A stretch of 64,000 nucleotides of DNA from Petrosia ficiformis (Eukaryota > Porifera > Demospongiae > Haplosclerida > Petrosiidae), in contig OX345646.1 of the NCBI GenBank assembly GCA_947044365.1, forward strand, positions 177,001 through 241,000, given 5' to 3'. The notes beneath the pieces were generated by a model. The model made no database searches, was not told where the DNA came from, and was given only the letters and a program-made list of their open reading frames with translations. Both the position numbers and the translations under genes were made by a program. Each line of letters opens with the position of its first letter. Position 1 is the first letter of the stretch. This document shows, piece after piece, positions 56,796 to 64,000 of this stretch.

Positions 56796-59700
56796 CTAGT
56801 CCAGCGTTTGTTGTGTCCTATCAGGTGCATTCAACTGTAGCACCTTATAGTTTCCTTGAAACTTCACACCAAGAGCACTAGAAAATCATAGATAGATAGA
56901 TAGATAGATCAAATAGATAGATAGATTGATTATAGATAGATAGATGGATCGAAGGATATATGCATACATGAACAAATAGATGGAAGAATACATGTACTAG
57001 TAAAGATATGTGAATAGATAGATGATGGATACATCAACAGTTAGATGGAAGGATACATACACATATATTGGCAGCATGGATTGATAGATAGATGGATCGA
57101 AGGATATATGCACGCATGAATAAATAGATGGAAGAATACATACACATATATCGGCTGCATGGATTGATAGATAGAAGGATATATGTACCTCATATCTTGT
57201 GGTGTAAAGAATATAAATTGTTTACTTCCATTAAGAGTTGCTTCTTCTAACATCAGTTGCATACTAACACGACGATTAATCAAATCCATAAACACATCAA
57301 ACTCATCTAGACACCGAAAAGGACTATCAATAGCATCCCACAGCGCCATTACAAATGAAACTGTGGCAAAAGAACGCTCTCCACCTGATAAAGAACGGAC
57401 ATTTTTAGTAGCTTGATGTTTATCCACTTGGACCTGTGGAAAAATATATGCATACAATGTACATGTACTGGGAGTCCATTAGTCAGTGCATTGGTCTACT
57501 GGAGTACATTAGTCAGTGCATTGGTCTACTGGAGTACATTGGTCAGTGCATTGGTCTACTGGAGTACATTAGTCAGTGCATTGGTCTACTGGAGTACATT
57601 GGTCAGTGCATTGGTCTACTGGAGTCCATTAGTCAGTGCATTGGTCTACTGGAGTACATTAGTCAGTGCATTGGTCTACTGGAGTACATTAGTCAGTGCA
57701 TTGGTCTACTGGAGTACATTAGTCAGTGCATTGGTCTACTGGAGTACATTGGTCAGTGCATTGGTCAGTGCATTGGTCTACTGGAGTACATTAGTCAGTG
57801 CATTGGTCTACTGGAGTACATTAGTCAGTGCATTGGTCTACTGGAGTACATTAGTCAGTGCATTGGTCTACTGGAGTACATTAGTCAGTGCATTGGTCTA
57901 CTGGAGTACATTGGTCAGTGCATTGGTCAGTGCATTGGTCTACTGGAGTACATTAGTCAGTGCATTGGTCTACTGGAGTACATTAATCAGTGTATTGGTC
58001 TACTGGAGTACATTCGTCAGTGTATTGGTCTACTGGAGTGCATTAGTCAGTGCATTGGTCTACTGGAGTAATTGGTCAGTGTATTGGTCAGTGCATTGGT
58101 CAGTGTATTGGTCTACTGGAGTACATTAACTTACGATAATTTCCAATTTTTTCTTGTCAATATCAAATCTTAATTGTCCATCATAACCTCTCTTTCTAAC
58201 AAAGTGTTGGAAGTATATTCTTGCACGATGAGCTGTCCTCATTCTCAAGTTCTCATACCCAATCACTCTCATCTTGAGACTTGATTTTAATTCCTAAAAT
58301 GGGAATTCATTTGTTTAATATTATTCTATCTATCTATCCATCATCCATCTGTCCACCATTAAAAGGTACTATAAAACTGGTGAATCACAAAACATTTTAT
58401 AAACAAGCCAGTCAAAACATCGGGCTACATGTACACATTGTAATTAACAGTGAGCATTTTAATATTCTCTTGAAATTTGTATTTTTACCCTGAACTATAG
58501 CCTTGGTACTGATTTTTTCATTCGAAAATCAATCATTTCAGATTGAGCCAAAAGTGTTTGTAGAGTTAGATAATGATGTCCTTATTATGTTTCCAAAGTG
58601 GTTTTGATCAATAATATTATCTGTTAGAACCGTGAGCATTTTAGTATTCGCTCGAAATTCGAATTTTTACCCTGAACTATAGCCTTGGTATTGAGCAAAA
58701 TCAGTCGTTTCAGATTGAGCCGAAACTGTTTCTAGAGTTAGATAATGATGTCCTTATTATGTTTCCAAAGTGGTTTTGATCAATGAATTACATGTTGTAC
58801 TTTATACTCCTTTGAGTCCACTATCAACAAAGGAAACAATAACACACTATATTTGTTACAGTACAGCCAATTCTTTACTCTGAAATAATACTTGTGTATC
58901 TATCTATCTATCTATCTACATGTATCTATCTACAATATCTATCCATCCATCTATCTATCCTTACACCTTCAAACTTACTATAAGAGAATTCTTCTCTTTT
59001 TTAATAGAATCAATTGTTGCATGAACCTTATCAATAGCCTCAAGATAATCAGATCTGATCTTATCTTGATCCGCTCTCCTAATGAGAAAATGGAGGACAA
59101 TAATAAATACACATACTTACGTACATACATACATACATACATACATTATACATACATACATACATACATATACATGCATACATACACACATACATGCATA
59201 CATACACACATACACATGTACATGTACCTCCCACTTTCAGATCGCAGTATTCTCTCAATTCTGTCAATCTCTTTCTGAATACTAGATTGTGTTCGATCAG
59301 TCTCAACCCTCTCAAACAGATCTTCGGTTTTCTTTGCTTTCTCCACAGCCTGAGTATGCAAATGATTAACATCTTCTTCTAATGTACTAATCTCTCCTTC
59401 TGTCTGACGTATACGTAACTCATATTGACGTATTATACGAACTGCCTTTTCAAAATCATCACTAGTACGCTAATATATAACATAATACAACATACACAAT
59501 AACAAACAGGTACATACATACATAGACATGTACATACATAGACATGTACATACATACATAGACATGTTTATACATACATAAACATGTACATACACATGTA
59601 CACACACAATACACATGTACATACATACATAGACATGTACATATACTGTAAATAGTAATACACACATATTTACATGTACACACATTCATGTACACACATA

Positions 59701-62700
59701 CTTTTAATTTAGCTCTCATTTCTTGTATACGACTCATAATCTCCTGAACCTTGCTATCATGTTCTTTCAGCTTATCATTCTGAGCTTCCAACACAACAGC
59801 TTTCTCTTTAATACTCTCCTTAACTCCGTCCATCTCTTTTCTTAATTCCATAAGTTTCCCTTCCAAATCCTGAACCTCTCCTTCCCATGTTGCAACATCC
59901 TCTTCCTGGTCCATGGAGTCAATTTCATCTATTTTAGCTTTTACGTTATCAATGGAAGTACGAATGTTGTTTCTACGTCCTTGTTCACGATGTATATAGT
60001 TTTTGATACCAGATAATTGATGCTGTGAGTATAGACAAAGGATGAATGGATGGACAAACAAATGGAAGGATAGATAGATGAATGGATGGATAGATAGATG
60101 AATGGATGGATGGATAGATAGATGAATGGAAAGATAGATAGATAGATGAATGAAAGGAGAGATAGATAGACAGATGGATGGATAGATGAATACTTACTTT
60201 AATACTCTCACTGTTCTTGTGTATATCATTACCTTTCTCCCTCAGTTCATCCAAATACTTCATTAGTTCATCCTTACATTGTATCTGTTGAGCAATGCCC
60301 TCTTCCATACTGGCATGAATAATTCCATATGGTCTCTTAATTTTATTAGAGTAATACCTGTTTGGTAAGACCTGATCACCTTCAATAGTATGAGCCTGTT
60401 AGTAATAATAACAATAACATAATGATACATTGTAAAGTAATATTAACAATGTATTAGCCTACACTAGACAATGGTTACTAAGGATGTTGCTATGGAGGTT
60501 ACTAGGAGACGAGTAGGTCTATCAAAGGGTTAAGAAGTATATGGTTACTTACAGCTCTAGCATTTCGTGGTGTTCTTTCATTCATAATATGTCTAGCCTC
60601 CGTCTTGTCATGAATTAACAGAGTGGATTCCACATTACACATATCCACTAGCATATTCATTACATCAGAATCTGCTACTTCAATCATCGACATAATGGTA
60701 GGATAAGAGGAGTGAGGTAACTATGGAACAAAGACAAGAATGATTAAACTAGAATTGGGAGATATTCCTGATGTAATTATTGTATTAAGTAAATTTAATG
60801 TGAGGTAATAGTTACCTCAAATAAGTACAAACAAAACACGAACTGATAGTATATATGGACTGATTGCTATTGTTTCTCCACCAAACAGACATCCTCAACA
60901 GCGTTATGAATTATGTATTATATGATGATAATTTTATGATATTCATTTATTTATTATTACAAGTGTATTTCAGAACATGGACTTCTCCTGACAAAGAAAA
61001 TAACTTACATTTCTCCCCACATTATATAACCGTCCCTATAAAAATTAATTAATTATAATAATTATTGGACGATACTCTTCACACTTACCTCAAACCTGCT
61101 AGTGATACAGGATGGGTGAGATCTACCTGGATAATTACGCAATACTTGATTAACAATGGACTTGAACACCCGTTCATCTTGATGGTTATCAATCAGAAAT
61201 CCAGATAAGTTACCAAACCCGATAGCAACTTCAATAGCATTGCACCATTTTTGATCTTTAACTTTGATAAAAGACCCTTAGATAGATAGATACACAAATG
61301 ATAGATAGATAGATAATTAATAGACCACACCCACCAATTGGCCCTTTAGGTAAACATCTAAATTGATGTTGTTGCTTGTTAATGGTATTCACGAGGTCTA
61401 TCATCCATCGCCCAAATCCACTAAGGGCATTATTTTTACTGGAGGATAATCGTCTCAACAAGTCATCACATTCTTTAATCTGTGATTGTGTTTGTTCTAT
61501 GTCAATACTATATAATAGATATATAATAACGGATAAATAGATTGAGAGTATCATAGATAGATAGATGAAGAAATGAGTGAATAGATATACTACTGAACTT
61601 ACAAACTCACACGTACCTGTTTCGTCGAAGATCTTCACTCACTGCCTTTAATTCAGTTTCTTTGTTCATTTTATCTTTGCTAGCAGTTGTTAATTTATTC
61701 TCTAATTCTTTCAACTGCTGTTGTAATCTCTCTATCTCCTTGGTATGTGCCTCACGTTCACCAGCAACATCTCTGTGACTCCTACAAGAGAGAATTATCA
61801 GATAGTATACAATATAAATAAGACATTCATAATTATACAATATAGACAATAAGATTGGAGGACATTATTTATCACACTCACAGTGCATGGTACACGTCAT
61901 GTGATTTATTATAACTTACTGATTCCTGATTTCTTCTAGTTTATCCTCAAATGCTTTTTTCTCTTTCCGAACAGCTTCCATATTTCGATTAATATTCATT
62001 ATTTTACCCTAATAAATGAAATCCAACAAAAGCATGTGACCACACCCATCAAATATAATTACGCAACCAGGCCTAGCCAACTGCACCTCATCACACCATT
62101 AACATCACATGCCTGTCACATGACCATAGTTATATATACCTTTGCTTCTCTTATTTCTTTCTCAATTGCTCTTTTCTTTGCTTGTAATTCATCTTTATGT
62201 TTCTCAATGTTACCAGCTTCTTCATTTCCTTCTTGTAATAGGACCATGGCTTCATCCTTATCTTTCTTTTTCTTCTCTTGGATTCCTTTGAGACGAACCA
62301 TCTATACAGAGAGACAGATCAGATAGATAGACACAGATGGATAGATAGATTACCTTCTCTTCACTTTTCTTAAGTTTGGTTTTTTCTACCTGAAGCACCT
62401 TACCAGCATCAATCGCTCTTTGTTCCATTTGCCTCACAACAGACCAGGCCAGCTCCTTGGACAGTGTCTGTAGTTTTTGTTCCAAGTTCTGCAATCGTTC
62501 AATATCTATAATTAAGAAGAGGAACAATCATATATCAATCGTGCATGCTAGCCCTTCTCAAATTTTAACACATCCCTTCATTATATAGTGTTCAGTTTTC
62601 TCCATGTAGGGCTGTACCTATTATTTCAAAATAATTGAATAATATAGGGCTTCCCACACAACAGGGTAACAATGTATATATGTTGGGAATGGCTCAGGCA

Positions 62701-64000
62701 GGGCATATATCTCTAAAGCTTTTATATTGTTGTTTTAGCCTCAAGCCCAATTTACTCTCAAGGAGTGGCTTAATTATTATCTATAGTAATTTAATTTACA
62801 TAGTGTATGGAGTATAAGTATGTGTTAAATTTTAATAGTCTAAAGTGTACTATTTAACACCTAGTTGGTGTAATTATCTTCATTACTGTCTATAGAGGTA
62901 CATGTTGAAAAAAGAAGAGGGATTTTACATCAGGGAAAACAATGGTGACCATGGTTACATGTAATGACTTGGTTACTTACTGTATAGTGATCATTACTAT
63001 TAAGTGGTCATAAATTATCTCATATTCTATACAAATACTCTAAAACAGTTTGCATCGAAAAGGTTTTATATCAGAGAGAACATGGTAACCATGGTTACAT
63101 GTACTGACTTGATTACCTTGTACTTCTTCCTCTAACTCTTTGGCTCTAGATTGTAATAGTGGTAACATTGATTTCTTTCTTTTGATCTCCTCTTGCATCA
63201 ATTTCTGTTTCTCTTCAGCACTGGCATAATCATGAGCTATTTGTTCCAGATGTGTACCTCTCATGAATAATTTATACTTGGCACTAGGATTGTTACTATG
63301 GAGAAAATTACGACTTGTATCCTGACTCAACATGGAAACAGGATTATCAACCTATACGTACATGTACATAAAAGAGGGTAAATTACATATGTACATAAGA
63401 GTACTGAGTACATGAGAGTACTGAGTACATTTACATGAGAGTACTGAGTATATGTATATGAGAGCACTGAGTACATGTACGTGAGAGCACTGAGTACATG
63501 TACATGAGAGTACTGAGTACATGAGAGTACTGAGTACATGTACATGAGAGTACTGAGTAGATGTACATGAGAGTACTGAGTACATGTACATAAGAGTACC
63601 GAGTACATGTACATAAGAGTACCGAGTACATGTACATAAGAGTACCTAAGAGCTGTACAGGTGGAATACAGAGTAGATGTACATGAGAGGGTACATTTAG
63701 AGTACAAGTACATATAGTATATTATTGAGTTGGATATACCTGGATATTAAAATGGTCCAGTATACGTGTGACTTCTTCCTTACCAGTAGCCACAATATGA
63801 CCTTATAAAGAAATAATTTAACATAACACGAATGATTCTATAATTATATATATATTTATACCTGAACTACTTTTTAATTTGTATGAGGATCCACCATCTT
63901 TTTTAATCTGTCTTACGATAGTAATAGACTTCCCATATTCATTAGGTTTGTAAGCTTCCATCCCTCTATTTCTCAAAGACAAAATTATATCTGAATGACT
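56796..64000 (-). CDS. SMC6: SMC6, structural maintenance of chromosomes 6 (5' end off window)
   Basis: ATPase subunit of the SMC5/6 complex in recombination repair and replication stress. The window starts inside the N-terminal head, after Walker A. YKPNEYGKSITIVRQI (63900-63960) and SYKLKSSSG lead to ILDHFNIQVDNPVSMLSQDT (63325-63785 with an intron). A long coiled coil follows (about 61600-63290). The hinge region, about 60360-61500, has WCNAIEVAIGFGNLSGFLID and LPNRYYSNKIKRPYGI. The second coiled coil is at 58970-60300. The C-terminal head has the signature SLSGGERSFATVSFVMALWD, Walker B in PFRCLDEFDVFMD, and QFIFFTPQDMR (57180-57425). PFRCLDEFDV and FTPQ are SMC6-type. The tail ends LQLNAPDRTQQTLD with TAG at 56796-56798. 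More than 20 exons lie in the window; several introns are minisatellites. Confidence 0.95.
57468..58130. repeat. 30-bp minisatellite in SMC6 intron
   Basis: About 21 units of AGTCAGTGCATTGGTCTACT then GGAGTACATT. A 12-bp internal duplication (GGTCAGTGCATT twice) recurs 162 bp apart at 57751 and 57913, which shows higher-order growth. The array begins about six bases after the coding-strand donor (ATC then GTAAGTTAATGTACTCC, near 58134). It fills the intron between the last coiled-coil exon and the signature-motif exon. Confidence 0.97.
58474..58790 (-). repeat. Inverted relatives of the 171/182-bp satellite in SMC6 intron
   Basis: Two partial units in the opposite orientation to the array at 32658-34999. 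They share TTTACCCTGAACTATAGCCT, TAGATAATGATGTCCTTATT and CCAAAGTGGTTTTGATCAA. The second unit loses the hairpin stem. They lie about 24 kb from the main array. Confidence 0.93.
59116..59228. repeat. (ACAT)n microsatellite
   Basis: Tetranucleotide array in an SMC6 intron. A related, looser ACATGTACATACATAGAC repeat of about 20-bp period lies at 59500-59700 in the next intron. Confidence 0.95.
59500..59700. repeat. ACATAGACATGT minisatellite
   Basis: About nine units of roughly 20 bp with ACATACATAGACATGTACAT, in an SMC6 intron. Confidence 0.9.
60055..60190. repeat. GATAGATGAATGGA minisatellite
   Basis: GATA/GATG/GAAT units with imperfect period near 28 bp, in an SMC6 intron. Confidence 0.95.
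62530..63110. other. SMC6 intron without recognisable gene
   Basis: About 580 bp. GTTACATGTA and CCATGGTTAC words recur near 62945 and 63085 in similar context (ATGGTAACCATGGTTACATG against ATGGTGACCATGGTTACATG). Short TAGGGCT words lie near 62610 and 62645. No exon or RNA gene is visible. Confidence 0.5.
63360..63700. repeat. ~23-bp minisatellite in SMC6 intron
   Basis: About 14 units of GAGAGTACTGAGTACATGTA plus CAT; some lack the TGTACAT part. Both strands read open in more than one frame because the unit contains no stop words. Confidence 0.95.

Noticed and set aside
57413..58129. 238-codon open reading frame through the SMC6 intron
   Set aside because: It is a translation of the 30-bp minisatellite (30 is divisible by three and the unit has no stop in two frames). 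It runs antisense to SMC6 and has no independent start context.

Overview
This is eukaryotic nuclear DNA: AT-rich, intron-dense and extremely gene-compact. The gene set is animal (macoilin, taxilin, a long-form intersectin, a cytoplasmic tyrosine kinase, PAXBP1, CHMP2B). Families that are paralogous pairs in vertebrates (ITSN1/2, SCAF4/8) appear here once. Introns are mostly 40-400 bp and are full of micro- and minisatellites. I infer an early-branching metazoan, most likely a demosponge resembling Amphimedon queenslandica; that species name is inference, not proof.

Layout from left to right: 3' end of a TPR-like gene (+, 434-1496); MRPS9 (-, 1584-3656); MMS22L (+, 3782-10769); PAXBP1/GCFC (-, 10877-14775); CHMP2B (-, 15222-17052); intersectin with two EH domains, coiled coil, five SH3, DH, PH and C2 (+, 17245-26407); taxilin (-, 26532-29646); SYAP1 (+, 29721-31119); an unrecognised 398-residue coiled-coil protein (+, 31244-35943); a PH plus tyrosine-kinase protein without SH2/SH3 (-, 36012-40916); RBM34 (+, 41083-42720); FIG4 (+, 42815-48264); macoilin (-, 48423-51520); Cu/Zn superoxide dismutase (+, 51672-52809); SCAF4/8 (-, 53007-56475); SMC6, cut by the right edge (-, 56796-64000).

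Neighbouring genes are 69-450 bp apart. Five pairs are head-to-head with 74-192 bp between start codons. Four of those five gaps, plus the SCAF4/8 upstream region, carry a CACGTG E-box. The genes do not form one pathway. They are housekeeping genes in several processes: DNA repair (MMS22L, SMC6), membrane traffic and phosphoinositides (ITSN, CHMP2B, FIG4, taxilin), RNA processing (PAXBP1, RBM34, SCAF4/8), mitochondrial translation and oxidant defence.

The most unusual material is in the introns. The unrecognised gene holds a 2.3-kb satellite whose 171/182-bp units alternate and form a 1058-bp higher-order repeat; relatives lie in intersectin and SMC6 introns. Several minisatellites begin at the 5' splice site and carry copies of the donor sequence. 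There are also several small fold-back (MITE-like) elements. Two proteins carry in-frame 14-residue repeat arrays: a YDQTP tyrosine array in intersectin and a Gln/Pro-rich array in the kinase. Exon boundaries were read by eye from splice consensus and reading frame, so small boundary errors are possible; gene starts and stops are more secure.
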